Shown here piece after piece: positions 46,327 through 58,300 of a stretch of 64,000 bases of DNA (position 1 is its first letter; every line of letters begins with the position of its first letter). Below the pieces are notes generated by a model that was not told the origin of the DNA, ran no database searches, and was given only the letters and a program-made list of their open reading frames with translations. Made by a program: the position numbers and the translations under genes. The stretch is taken from NCBI GenBank assembly GCA_963853835.1, contig OY970828.1, positions 1,195,501 to 1,259,500 of the forward strand, given 5' to 3'. This DNA comes from Calendula officinalis. Lineage: Eukaryota > Streptophyta > Magnoliopsida > Asterales > Asteraceae.

Positions 46327-48440
46327 GACTGTGAACTGGATCTGGAAAAGAGTCACCAAAAGATTGAACTGAATTAGGGTTTTTGTTTGGTGTTTTCCAG
46401 GTCCGAATGTAATTTGAATGAATTTATGCTTTCCTTTTGTGCACTTGAAAATGGAAGAAGGAAATGCTAGTAGTGCAATTTTAGCTAATTTATTGTTGTA
46501 CCGGAAATCCAGGGGCTTTGATTCGATGAGGCGGAGTGTATGATATGGTAAGATGGACCGCTTTGAGTACAACACAAAACAGCACGTTAAACAAACCGCT
46601 TTTGAAGGTTAAATACCTAAAAATACATAAACTGCCCTCAAAGTTTTGTTAATTGCATAAATTACCCTGGTAACATCTTATGAAGTTTTTTTCTTTGAAT
46701 CCATATACATAATAGTGATATTTTTATGTATCATCTCTACCTCTCGTATGTAGTCACACTTTTGAGAATCATTTGGCTTTTTATCCTTTAAATTTGGGTA
46801 ACACAAATTATATAAATATACATTTGCCATATGTTATTAGAGCAAACGTTGGGATAACAATATTAAAATCAGTTATTTTTTTTTCTCTTTAACATAATTT
46901 TAATATAAGAGACAGTGTGATGTTAAAACCTAAAGTGGGTATCACAAATGTATTGATTCATTTTAACGCTCCATCGTAGCTTTGATAATTGCCTTTTAAC
47001 ATGTTTTTAACACAAGTGGCGGTGTGGTGTTAAACAGGGGTATCATTCAGGTCGGGTTGGATTAGCGGGTTCAGTTAGCAAGTTGAAATCAGTCAACCCA
47101 AACCTGATCTGTTTAAAATCTCGAGTCAGAAAATCAACCATCACCCTGACACATTTAAACCATAATAATCTTGAAACAACTCGTCAAACGCATATAACTT
47201 ACCAGGTTAGTAGGTCAAATCGGTTAGCGGGTCAAAACTAGGTTGATGATTCTAAACTAAAAATGGACCTAAATACGATGCTAATCGCGAAGAACTGAAA
47301 CGCCAAGGATATTCAGAGATATTATATAGTATTTACATTTTTTTCAAAGGAAAAAGAACTTTATAAAATAAAATGGGTTGTCGGTTCAACCCTTTTGTAC
47401 TAGTTGTAACATATTATGACAAATTGACAAGTAGTTGTTTGGTTTATTTTCTACCTTTTCCGTAAATATTTGTTCATGAATCATGTGGTCTGCCTTTTAG
47501 TTTTTGCCCATGACCCTTCCCATCTTTTTTTCTTTTTATGGACCATTACACATATGTATTGGTTTATTATATTTGTGACATGTTTTTGCCAAAGAAAACA
47601 TAAGTAGGGGTGCTTATCGGGACAAAACCGAACCGACCCGATAGAACCGATAACCGATAACGATGAATTTTCAAAACCGAAACCGAACCGATAACATGTT
47701 ATCGGTTTCGGTTCGGTTCGGTTCGGTTCGGTTATTTTAGGCCAAATGTTCATCCTTTTCCGAAAACCGAACCAATAGAACCGATAACCGGTAACGATGA
47801 ATTTTCAAAACCGAAACCGAACCGATAACATGTTATCGGTTTCGGTTCGGTTCGGTTTCGGTCCGGTTTCGGTTCCGGTTCGGTTATTTTAGGCCAAATG
47901 TTCATCCTTTTCCGAAAACCGAACCGAACCGATAGAACCGATAACGATGAATTTTCAAAACCGAACCGATAACATGTTATCGGTTTCGGTTCGGTTTCGG
48001 TCGAAAATCGGTTCGGTTTTTTCGGTCCAAATGCTCACCCCTAAACACAAGTATATTAATAATAGATGGTAGTATTTCTAAGAACGTTTAAAGAGCTAAT
48101 TAAGCTAGATAACATGTCTTCTTATCAAATCTCATGCACATACATAAAGGATGAAACTGTAAAATGTAAAATAGCACATGCTCGATTATATGGTTCATAT
48201 ATCATATGAAGTTTATATGGTTTTAGATATGAATTTCATTTTTCATACATTAGTAATCTACTTTTACATTTGTTGTCGTTTAGTTATTTGAACAACTTTT
48301 TGTTATCTTAGGTCACTTAATCATCACAACTTGTATTAAACGAGTAACTCCAGTTTTTCTAACCAAAAATATAAAAATAAAAATAAACGAGTTAAGTTGT
48401 ACAAACTACATGACTCAGAAAAAGAAAAACTAACAGTAGA
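46327..48440. other. Intergenic: PDIL5-4 5' flank and DDRGK1 3' flank
   Basis: No gene is supported. It includes acccgttt-type tracts (47040-47240) and the hAT-like MITE at 47605-48043; the rest is AT-rich and unremarkable. Confidence 0.65.
47605..48043. repeat. hAT-like MITE with three internal palindromic units
   Basis: Terminal inverted repeats TAGGGGTG (47605-47612) and CACCCCTA (48036-48043). The flanks aacataag (47597-47604) and aacacaag (48044-48051) form an 8-bp target duplication with one mismatch, typical of hAT. Inside are three tandem units starting near 47644, 47778 and 47935, each with the 20-bp perfect palindrome accgataacatgttatcggt (47687-47706, 47821-47840, 47965-47984) flanked by ccgaacc/ggttcgg runs. 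Confidence 0.8.
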
Positions 48441-50781
48441 TCAAGCAACTGTAATTTCGTCTGTAGTGACTAAATCATCGATAAACTGTTGTTTGGGTTC
48501 CAAATCAATGAACTGGTTCGATTGGCTTGCTAAATGTGCGATACTCACTCTTCCTTCACGTTTTATATATTCTGCAACTGCTTGCATTTCTTCCTGTGAA
48601 ATGTATATATATTTTCCTCTATCATCCATAACACCCGATAATCGCCCTGTATCAAACAAATAAATATATAAAAAAACTTAACAAAAGAAAAATAAAATAT
48701 AAATTGCCATAGAATAGCATATTGGTAGTTGTTCGTTTGGAAAACTGTAACTTTTTAAGGTCTGTTTTGGTAATTATAAGTTTTTTGAGCTGGCCTATGT
48801 TGGTAATTATAACGTTTCAAGAAATTAAAAATAGGACAAGAAAGACTTTTTTTTTAATTACTACCGACGAGAAAAAACATTAATTACCAAAGTTGGCTAG
48901 TTATACTTATAATTATCAAAATGGACCATAAAAAAGTTGTTGTATAATTACCAAAAACAGACCACCATCTAAAGTATATTGCTATTTATGATGTTTGCCC
49001 AAGGAAAAAAATAAAATAAAAATGAAATGAAATGAGTTTTTTCATACCCATATCTTCTAATGAGGTGATTCGATTGATACAGTCCTGTAGTATAAAATGA
49101 CATAAAATAAATATCTAGGTTAATACAATTAAAAAAGCATTAAAAATAACAATAAAAATCTGACATTTTCGAGAAAAAAAAAACAATTTATGAGGCATTG
49201 AAAATAAACTTTGAGTGACTTTCAACCCGTTTTGACTCATTTCACATTTGGTTAGATTCTTTTATTTGACCTGTGTGAGACAAAACACAACCCGAATTGA
49301 CCAATTCATAAATAAATGGATTGAAATAATCAGATATAAATATCAAATTAAATTTCCAAAAAATAAAGAACGAAGGAAGAAAAATGAGTAATTAGAACCT
49401 GAGTGCGTAGTTTGAATTCTGCAGCAAGATCTTCCAAAGGAACACATTTCTGTTTCTGCAAGTTCATAAACCATAAAAAGAAACACGAATTATAAAATCA
49501 TTAATTATAAATTATATATCCATGAAAATAAAAATGAACTCATTAAAATCAAGAGAAAATTACCAAAACTAAGTGAGACCTACCACTTTTTTTTAAACTT
49601 GTACAAAATATCCCTCACATTTCACACAACAAAATATCTACTCATTTGATTTTGGTTTTTTTTTTTTTTTTTTTGTGATTAACCTTAAATTAATTAATAT
49701 TTAAATTAATTAAAGGAAATATATAATAATAATAATAATAATAATACCTTGATATACTCGACAAAATCAAAAAGCAAACCCTGAGTTCCATCTTGAATTT
49801 CATTTTCTGTAGTACCTTCTGCATCTACTGAAAATTCTCCTTTCCATTTATCAAACTCTAAAGCTGCAGCTTCTTCTTCCTTAGCCTTTCGGGCCTCAGC
49901 TTCTTCTTCCTAAAATTAATTAAAAATTAAATTATTTAATATTATTTAACAAATAATTATGTAATTATGAAAATTAGTATAAGTAGAATATATAAACCAA
50001 CCAGCATACGCTCTTTTGCTTCATGTTCTTCATCTTTTCTTCTGCGTATTTCTGCATAACGATCTTGTTTTGTATTTCGTGATTCCCTTGCAGCCTCTTC
50101 AGCCTTCAAATTAATTAAAAATAATTAAATATAAATATTTTATTTTAAAACCTAAAATTAAAAAAAAATGTTTTTGCCACCTGGCGTTGTGCTTGGCGTT
50201 CCTCTTTCTTCCTTCCTTTCTTCTTTGATGTTTTTGCATTATAATATTCGCCTTCAACAGCTTCTTCATCACTTCCATCTTCACTTTCTGCTAAATATGA
50301 TAATCATGTGGAATGTTTAATTAAACAGATTAAATTAAATTAAATTAAATATTAAGTATAGCCGTACAAACCTTCCACGGTTTGTGGAGCAGATGATGAG
50401 CTGGCAGCTGAAGTATGCCTTCTACGCATCCTACTACGATTACCACCAGCAGGCCTCACAACAGCTTCTCTTTGCTGAACCTGCTTAATTTTTTGGATTA
50501 AAATTGTGTTTTTTAGTGTTTTAATAAAGCTTTTGAGTGTTTGGATGGAAAATTAGACTTTAAACATAACCTAATAAGTTGCTTAATCACCCAAACACTG
50601 CCTAAGATCACAACATGTTTCAAATTATAATCATAAACCAGAGTTATTTAAAAACCCTAACCTCTGCTTGTTCTTCATGTTCATCATGAGACTGTGCAGC
50701 TTGACGCCTTCTCCATAAGTAAAGTGGAATTAAGGAAACAATAAGAAACATCGAGATGATTGCGACAAATATATCCTCCAT
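48441..50781 (-). CDS. DDRGK1: DDRGK domain-containing protein 1 (UFBP1 homologue)
   Basis: ER-membrane adaptor of the UFM1 conjugation pathway, partner of the UFL1 ligase in ER and ribosome quality control. Minus-strand exons: 50662-50781, 50372-50480, 50181-50290, 50002-50103, 49748-49909, 49399-49455, 49048-49084, 48441-48646. All GT-AG; 903 nt, 300 aa, near the known plant length. Residues 4-23 (IFVAIISMFLIVSLIPLYLW) are an N-terminal membrane anchor. Next comes a basic linker, then a long Glu/Lys/Arg/Ala coiled coil (about residues 85-170), and the C-terminal winged-helix domain with the name-giving DDRGK at about 240-244, followed by YIYISQEEMQAVAEYIKREG. The start ATG at 50781 directly precedes the anchor. 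Intact. Confidence 0.96.
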
Positions 50782-53214
50782 TTTGTCTGCTGAGATTAAC
50801 AGAAATCAAATTTAATTACTCTCCGCACAATCATAAAATAATCGATTATACATGCATCTGAATCAATTAATTGGACAATAAACTTCAAACACGGAGTGAA
50901 AATGTAAAAAAATCAAGTAATTACAACTTCTGAAGCATCAATAGAGCAAATGATCATGACAATAACACAATTATACGATTATAAAGAAGAAATCGAGTGT
51001 ACGAATGCTTAATAATACAAACCTCTAGCGTTTGCACAGGATACGAAGATCAAATTACCTTGTTATGATCACCGAGAACGAAGAAATTAGCAGGCGGTTA
51101 TGAAATTGTGCAGTGATTTTGATTATGAACTTATAATTTTCGCCCAATTCAGCAAAACACGTGCGAAAGAATATAGCAATCGGATCTGGGTACTAACCAG
51201 AAGTTGACCCGACCCAGATTGGATAATTTGATCCGTTATACAATTGGGCTTTGATGGGCTTCCAGATTCATTTAATTTACTTTTGGAGTTTTAGCGATTA
51301 TTCAATGAAAACATAATCATTGTTACATGTTTATATTGTTATAGTCATATTAATCGTATTATGCTCTTTTGATTATACTTAAATCATTTAATATTAAGCA
51401 TAGTTAAGACTAGAGCTGTAAACAAATTGAACATGTAACAAACAAATTGAATGTGTAACAAACTGATGGACGGAAAGTTTGTTATATCTTAAACGAACAT
51501 ATACGATCTATGAGTCTTGTTCTGTTTATCTATCCAGTAGCCTAGCAGTATAAGGTGTTGAAAAGTGTTTTTCCCACTGACTTGAAATCATAGGTGCAAG
51601 TCTCGTTATCGACAAAAAAGTATAAATATAAAAGTAGTTTAGATGATGTGTATTATGTTATTAAAAATGAACTGATTACGGTTTTGTTTGCCCATTCATG
51701 TTAGTGAATGTCTGATTTTCTGTTGGGGTATATTTATTTGTTTACATTTTAGATGATGTATACTTGTATTGTTTTGGGTCATTTAACTATTTAAGTCTAT
51801 CGTATTCTCAAAACCGGTTCAAAATGACGTATTTAACCGGTTTAAGAATACAATGACCTAAATGATGTGGTTTGTTCAAGGGAGTCCAGAATTATTATAA
51901 AGTCTCAAGGAACACTTTTGGACCCTTGGATCAAGGAGATCAATGGTCCAGATTATATCCTCATTTAAAATATTTTTTGTGCGTGGAAGGGTATAATGTC
52001 CCTCCATGTGTAATACTTATTTTTTATTTTGATCATTGATTAAGCTTGATCTAATGGTTGTAAGTTATTCCTTGGGACTTTTATAGTATTAGTGTTCCTC
52101 CCTGAACACAACTCCCTAAATGATATATAATAAATAAATAAAAAACAACACCTAAAATGAATATTTTTTATAAGTTTTTTTAACGGCGTAATATTTTTTG
52201 CATGTATTTTACACTTTGGTAATCTATATCGTCAGTTATTTTTCAATTGGGTATTTGGGTGTCAGCATAGAAGCTTCAGAAACAAATGCATGTTGACTAC
52301 CTCCTCCAGTTTCCCAAATGGCACAGTGGGTTAGATTTCCCAAATTCCTTGAAAACGACCAACTTAAGTTATGCAAATATTTACATGAACCTATAACGTA
52401 CGGCAAATAAAAGAAATAGTTGTTCAAAAGGGCTTTGGCCTAGTGGTAAGATGCTTACCCTCATCTTTAGGGTTGAGAGGTCAAATCTTATAATGAACAT
52501 ATGCGAAAGTTAGGAGTAGATTAAGATTTTTTTTAAAAAAAGAAAAGAAATAGTAGTGATATACTTTATGAGTTGATTATTCCATAATAATAACTATAAG
52601 TTTTTAAACAATTTATTTTGATAATTATAGCGTTTATTAACGTAAAAAAAAAAGTTAAATAGATCGGAAAACGTATTTGGGGACTACAAACTTGTGATGA
52701 ATATCCAAGTAGATGCCTCAAAAATTATGATTAACATAATAGAATTTAAAAACTCATTGCGAAGCACGGTCATCACTACTATCTTATGTCATTTTCTCTA
52801 TAAAATTGAAGAGTCAAATATAAATATGTGAAATCATTGAATGTATTAGATATAATTATGTTGATGTTTTAGGTAGATTATTTATTACTGTTTTTGCCAA
52901 AATTAAATTAGTAACAATATTTGTACCACATAAATAGGCGTCATTACATAATTGAATATTTTTCCAAATTTAATTATTGGTTGAGTAATCCAATAATCAA
53001 AAGCCAAACAGGAAAATGAGAAAGGAAACATAACCAACCAACTTCCATTAACAACCACATAAAAACTTCAAAGTCTCTCAACAACATACTAACAATGACA
53101 ACAATGAAACAACAACCGAAAGCTAAACCACGATTCACAAGCCTCGTTGGTTCGCAACACTTATTTATTCAAACCCGAACCCCGAACTTGTTAATTCCTA
53201 AATATTTACTTTAT
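50782..53214. other. Intergenic: DDRGK1 5' flank and THI1 3' flank
   Basis: No gene is supported. 50782-51180 should hold the DDRGK1 leader and promoter. 51537-51605 and 52431-52545 carry tRNA-like boxes. A minus-strand frame at 52236-52427 has protein-like text (THCAIWETGGGSQHAFVSE) that I could not place. 53000-53214 is the THI1 3'UTR region. Confidence 0.6.
52431..52545 (+). repeat. tRNA-like SINE candidate
   Basis: tggcctagtggtaagatgc (A-box-like, 52436) is followed by gagaggtcaaatctt (B-box-like, about 52476), and the segment ends in a T-rich/A-rich run (52528-52545). No tRNA cloverleaf can be formed, so it is not a tRNA gene. Confidence 0.5.
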
Positions 53215-56200
53215 TTAGGTATCCACAGTTTCAGTGGAATCGATAGCTGCAAGGATGAGCTCAGGGTTCATGCTTCCCACAAGTGTTCCGTCCAATGCGT
53301 TTGGGAGTCCCAACGCCTTCAACGCCAAATGGGCTGCCTTTTGTCCTGATATCATCATAGCCCCAAAAGTTGGCCCCTGTTTGTATAATTTCAAATACTC
53401 GATCAATTAGCACATTATTATCAATTTCACAAATTATTTTAAGACCAAAATATTTATCAGTAGTCTAAACTTAACTGACTAGGTCCTCTACAATCATGAA
53501 CTATTAAAGGTGCGGCAATTTATTTTGAAGTTAACAAAATGGCCGATTTAATACTATGATTCATTAATATGATCATATCGCGTTTTCTTAGTTGAATTAC
53601 TTTCTTTGGAGGTTTTGACGGACTAAAAAGTATACGTTTATCTCAAATCACGTGAGAAAACAAGATCAAATTAGTGAGTCATGATACTAAATCGACAATT
53701 TTGTCAAGTTTAGGGTATTATGCTGCACTTTTAATAAAACCTAGTCTAGGCCAGTGCATGGTCCAAGGGCCGAACCGAACCGATGACGCTCAAAACCGAA
53801 CCGAACCGGAGCAAGAACCGAAAAAGTTCCTTAGACTTTTTTAAGTTTTTTCTCGGTTTTGGACCGAATTGAACCGCTAGGAACCGAGAACTGATTTTGC
53901 ATGAAAATTAGAATCGAGAACTGAACCGATATAGCTCGGTTCGGTCCTTTCCGATCCGGTTCGGTTCTAACTTCTACGGTTCCGATCAGTTTTCGGTCCA
54001 TTTTGCAGAGGCCTAAAATGCAAAAATGTTATGTTTAGGTTGGTGATGACACCCAACCTTTTTAACGAAAATAAATAAAATTAAAAAAAAGTGATGATAT
54101 ACCATTCGCGGAGACCCATCGATCTCGGCAACTTCCATTCCGGTAACAATCATCCCAGGAACAATCTCTCGAGTCAACTTAACAATCGCATCCTCCGCCG
54201 TGTTCATATCAAGCGCCTTCATCCCAGGCACACTCTCAATCAACCCGACACTTCTCAACCGCTTCACCCCGGTTGCACCCATGGGCCCATCATGGCCACA
54301 CGAGCTCACAACCACCTTAGCCTCCATCACATTCGGGTCCATACATGACTGCGTGTCATGGTTTTGCGAGACCAAAGACCAGTTGGTCACTACACCACCA
54401 ACTCTCCCTTCTTTGATGATCAAATCCTCGGCTGCAACCGCGTTGAAAAGTTTCACATTCGGGCGGGCCAAAAGCTTGCTCATGATGGTGGATGTGAATA
54501 AGGCCGCGTGTTTGATGACTACGTAGTCGTCTTGCTCGTCGTACTCGATCTCGAGCTCGTCGAGGAAGTGGTGGGCTGGCTTGCGGACAACCATTGCTGA
54601 GAATAGTTGTCCGCCGAGCCAGGCTCCACCACCTGGGCTCACGGATTGCTCGATGATGGCGACCTGTGATTATTAAACAATTTATGTATCATCAATTATT
54701 GCAAATTTTTTAATTTATATATAATACTCTAAATTAACAAAATTTATAACTGGAGGTAATGAAATTCCAATAATAATATATTCAAACTAATCTTCCAAGC
54801 ATAAAATTAGAAGCATATATACTTCCTCCGATTTAAAATAAGTGATACACTTTCCTTTTTGGGGTGATTCAAAATAAGTGATACACTTTGAAAAATTATC
54901 TTATTTGGCAAAAAAAGTGGGACCCTCACCCACTAACTATCTACTTTAACAAAGTAAAATGACCCCTTTACCCTTAATTTTTACTTTTAAATATCATTAA
55001 CCTCACTTTACTTAAAAAGTGTGGGACCCATTCCCCACTAACCATCCAATTAATCTAATTTAACCATAATTATAATCTTTTACCTCAAAAACCGTGACAC
55101 CCAAAGTGTATCACTTATTTTGAATCGGAGGAAGTATTATATACTAACACAATTAATACACAAGTTGACTAATGATTGTAGATCTCTTTTTAAAAAGTAA
55201 TGTTTTTCCTAAAATTACTTTATAATATAAAAGTTATTAATATTAATGATTTTTTGGGGAAAAAATTATTCTAGCATTAAATATTTTTCTTAATATAAAA
55301 TAGTAATTAAAGCAAAGTCACATGGGTAATACATGAGAATTAAGAGATTTTTTTTATGATTACATGTTTTGTAAACAACAATAAATAAATCAGACTACAT
55401 TTATTATTATTTTTATTTCAGTAACAAACAAAATCCGTAATCCATTTATACTTCAGAGTATCAGGTACTCAGGTGTATATACACACTCGGAATAATAATG
55501 AAATAAAAAGTCATATATAATAATAGTAAAAAATTGATTTAGATTAAAATATTTTTAAGGGATTGAAGTATTAAGTGAACAAAAGCTAAGGATAAAAACA
55601 TTGTAAAAATAAGGGTTAAAATGAAAACAAAGTCAAATTTTGAGGATTAGACCATTGTTAACTATAGATTAAATAATGAATCCATACTAGTAGGGAGTAT
55701 CGATCATCTATTATCGACATAACATCACTAGTGAAAAAGTCGGATCAAAATAGCCACAATTAAACTTCATAAAAAACGGAGTAGCTATTAATAAGAGATA
55801 TCCAGATACATATATAGACACACTGAGACTGAAATCAACTTCTCTCCAAAATCCATAAATAATACGACACACAACCACAAATTTCGTCAAAACAGAATCA
55901 CTACTGGTAATAAATCAAACATGCAGATGTTTAGAAATCAAAATATTCGATCTAAAAAATATCATCAAATATGATATATAGAGAACATATATACACATTC
56001 ATCGAAAACAGAATTAAATCCAGAATTTAGCTACCTGAACGTTAGGGTTTTTGCTGAGCTCATACGCACAGGAGAGACCAGCGGAGCCAGCTCCGACGAC
56101 AACTACGTCGGTATCGGCGTAGGTAATCATGTCCGTCATGTACCTTCTGGTCATCTCACGAGCTACGATCGATTCTTTGATCGGTTGAAAAGTGAAGGAT

Positions 56201-56361
56201 CCGAGATCGTAAGGCGTAGCAGACATAGTAATCGGCGTGTTTTTGCTTTGATTCGATTTCACCGGTAGGATCCGGATCGGGGAAGCTACCGGAACGCCAT
56301 GGAAGGATGATTGGTCCAAAAAGCAGGTTTTGGTGGAAAAGGATGTAGCAATGGACGCCAT
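53215..56361 (-). CDS. THI1: Thiamine thiazole synthase, chloroplastic (THI1/THI4)
   Basis: Makes the thiazole half of thiamine from NAD and glycine in plastids (dual plastid/mitochondrial targeting is known for the family). The enzyme gives up the sulfur of its own cysteine. Minus-strand exons: 56035-56361, 54103-54663, 53215-53376; GT-AG; 1050 nt, 349 aa, the same length as I know for Arabidopsis THI1. Residues 1-45 are a transit peptide. GAGSAGL (residues 90-96) is the dinucleotide-binding loop. SVSPGGGAWLGGQLFSAMVVRKPAH follows at the start of exon 2, and SSCGHDGPMGATG holds the likely sulfur-donor cysteine (about residue 231). A TATA box lies about 72-79 bp above the ATG. Both introns contain MITEs. 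Clean frame, likely functional. Confidence 0.97.
53455..53755. repeat. MITE family B, diverged copy in THI1 intron 2
   Basis: Shares a run of words in the same order with 3453-3814: aggtcctctacaatcatgaa, aaaatggccgatttaatact, ctaaaaagtatac, gtgagaaaacaaga, ttagtgagtcatgatactaa, ttttgtcaagtttagggta. The termini are more worn. Confidence 0.75.
53757..54005. repeat. ccgaaccg repeat tract in THI1 intron 2
   Basis: Begins with ggtccaagggccgaaccgaa and ends with cggttccgatcagttttcgg; the centre is complementary ccgaacc/ggttcgg. It lies directly next to the family B MITE. Confidence 0.55.
54822..55134. repeat. Stowaway-like MITE in THI1 intron 1
   Basis: Ends cttcctccgatttaaaataa and the reverse complement of ttattttgaatcggaggaag, flanked by TA on both sides (54820-54821, 55135-55136). 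313 bp, non-coding. Related to 14928-15205 but closer to the inverted ideal, so probably younger. Confidence 0.88.
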
Positions 56362-56432
56362 TGTTAAAGAGCTTGAAGATGAGTGCGTTTGTAGAAGGGG
56401 AGTGATGCGTGTGTAACTGAGGCGGTTGTGGG

Positions 56433-56440
56433 ATTATATA
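56433..56440 (-). promoter_or_regulatory. TATA box of THI1
   Basis: The minus strand reads CGCTATATAATCCC here, 72-79 bp above the THI1 ATG (56361), which would place transcription start near 56405 and leave a short leader of about 45 bases. Confidence 0.65.
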
Positions 56441-56939
56441 GCGATTTAAGGGTCGGAGATATCACAAAAGACACGTGAGGTGAGGGGAGGGATATGGTGT
56501 GAAGGGTGTAGAATAACTCTGGTGCGCTTCAGGCTGTAATTATGAGTACTACCGCGTTATCTTTATTAATTTCTAAATTCACATTATAACGCTTATAAAT
56601 AAAAATTACAAACCATCTTCATTGTTTTAAGATGGACCACTACTTTTTTTAGCACTAAAGTTGTCGATACGTTTCGATTGGGACCCTATTTTAACAGTTC
56701 CATAATTTTCAGGCACTTTCCATTTATAAGAAAAATGTTATTTATTTAGAAACAAAATATCTAACAACACTAATACACTAGTGGTACTTTTTAAAATGGG
56801 ACCATTACATTGTTTTTGTGATTTCTAAGGATTTAGTAATCGTATTTTATTAAACTTTACCTTAAATTTGATGTCCGAGAAAATAATAATAAACTGGTCT
56901 TATGAGCATTGGTTCTGATCTATCTCAAATTAACCAGAT
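56441..56939. other. THI1 upstream flank up to the second Copia element
   Basis: Probable THI1 promoter region (cacgtg at 56474-56479 is a G-box core), then AT-rich DNA with no gene. The Copia LTR starts 579 bp above the THI1 start codon. Confidence 0.6.
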
Positions 56940-56988
56940 TGTTGGAAAAAGTTGTGATAAATGATTTTTCACCAATTTTGAACCTATA

Positions 56989-57078
<90 letters not shown>

Positions 57079-57866
57079 ATATATAGTTATTAGTTGGTAG
57101 CTTTGTGTTCTCCTATATGAGAGCTACGCAACGGTATATAGCGTGTCCAAAGTCGATACCGACCATGGCTTGAACTCGTGTACGCCCGAGCGACCTGCGG
57201 ACACGAATGCAGCTCCGAAATTCCGGGCTCCTCCTCTGTACTGACTGGTCAATATCGACCACCTCGGTACTGAGTTTTTCGACACGTACTGCGCTGCAGT
57301 ACTGACCTGCGCAGCAGGCAGTCTCATACTGATCTGCGCAGCTGCTGTCTGATACTGACCTGCGCAGCAGCAGTCTGATACTGACCTGCTGCACTGACCT
57401 CCCGGACTGAGTTCCTGGACTGACTTGAGCAGGCAGTTACGAATTTTCTGCAGTAAATGCAGTTTGCAGTTTTGTTTTCTTGTTTAATGATAATGAATGT
57501 ACTTAATGTTTTGAGTAAACATTAGTCTTCATTCTACACTATAAAAGGATACCTTGGATCTCATTTGTAGACACACCTTCTACACCTACTTCTCTTCTTT
57601 CACAGCCTTCTCTCCAAGAAAACACTCTCAATTGTGGTACTTGTTCTGGCTTGGATTATATTCGGTTGTGTAAAACTACTCGGTTGTTTTACCCTGGGAA
57701 ATAGACAACGAATCTATTTTAAGGGGATCGTGAATTTCACGATACTCAACCAAAACCTTGTACTTGTTTGTTCTATTTAATTTTGTTTCAATCTTTGTAA
57801 ACGTTTTCGTCAATTTCCCTTATTGTAATTGTATTTTATTAATGAAAATTGGTATTAGCTCCTACA
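56940..57866 (+). repeat. 5' LTR of the gag-less Copia element
   Basis: 927 bp. Contains a (TA)n run (about 56995-57075) and a GC-richer tract of repeated ctgacctgcgcagcagcagt words (57290-57420). The right part has tataaaagg (57540-57548), a possible promoter TATA. Confidence 0.88.
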
Positions 57867-58300
57867 AACTTAAAATAGATTTTCCTCTCTAGCTAATACC
57901 GGTTGGAAAATACATATTCTTTTTTTCGGATTTTGCTCGTTAATAGCATAGATTCGGAAAAGTGGTGATTGAAACGTTTTATAGAACAAAAAGGTTCAAT
58001 TGAGTTTTTCGAAAATTTCCAATTTTGTTTTGTTTAAATTTGTTAAATCAAATTTTTGGATTTAAAGTTCATTATATCAAGTTTTTAAAGTTAGATTTTA
58101 AATAACTTGATATATTGTTTAAAACAATTTTGGATTTAAAAATTTATATTTGTTGACATTGGTTGTAAGATACAAGATAGTCATAGACTTCTTGAGTTAA
58201 CACTTGAAATATATCTTACTTCTAATCGAAATAAGTATAATTGTTGAGGCTTATTGGTCAAATATTTGCATTTTTTATTTGATAAAAATGATAAAATGTT

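Noticed and set aside
47640..48010. CRISPR-like array (three repeated units)
   Set aside because: The units include long self-complementary arms, lack unique uniform spacers and lie inside a bounded MITE in a plant nuclear genome.
48397..48663. Plus-strand frame opposite the last DDRGK1 exon
   Set aside because: Antisense shadow; the minus-strand exon carries the DDRGK motif.
52236..52427. Minus-strand frame containing THCAIWETGGGSQHAFVSE
   Set aside because: The text looks somewhat protein-like, but I could not link it to a family or to flanking exons, and its second half is AT-rich filler.
52431..52545. Possible tRNA gene (cctagtggtaag ... aggtcaaatct)
   Set aside because: No acceptor stem or anticodon arm can be formed; better seen as a SINE-type segment.
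53000..53214. TPP riboswitch in the THI1 3' flank
   Set aside because: In flowering plants the TPP riboswitch is known from THIC, not THI1, and I see no CUGAGA-type core on the minus strand here.
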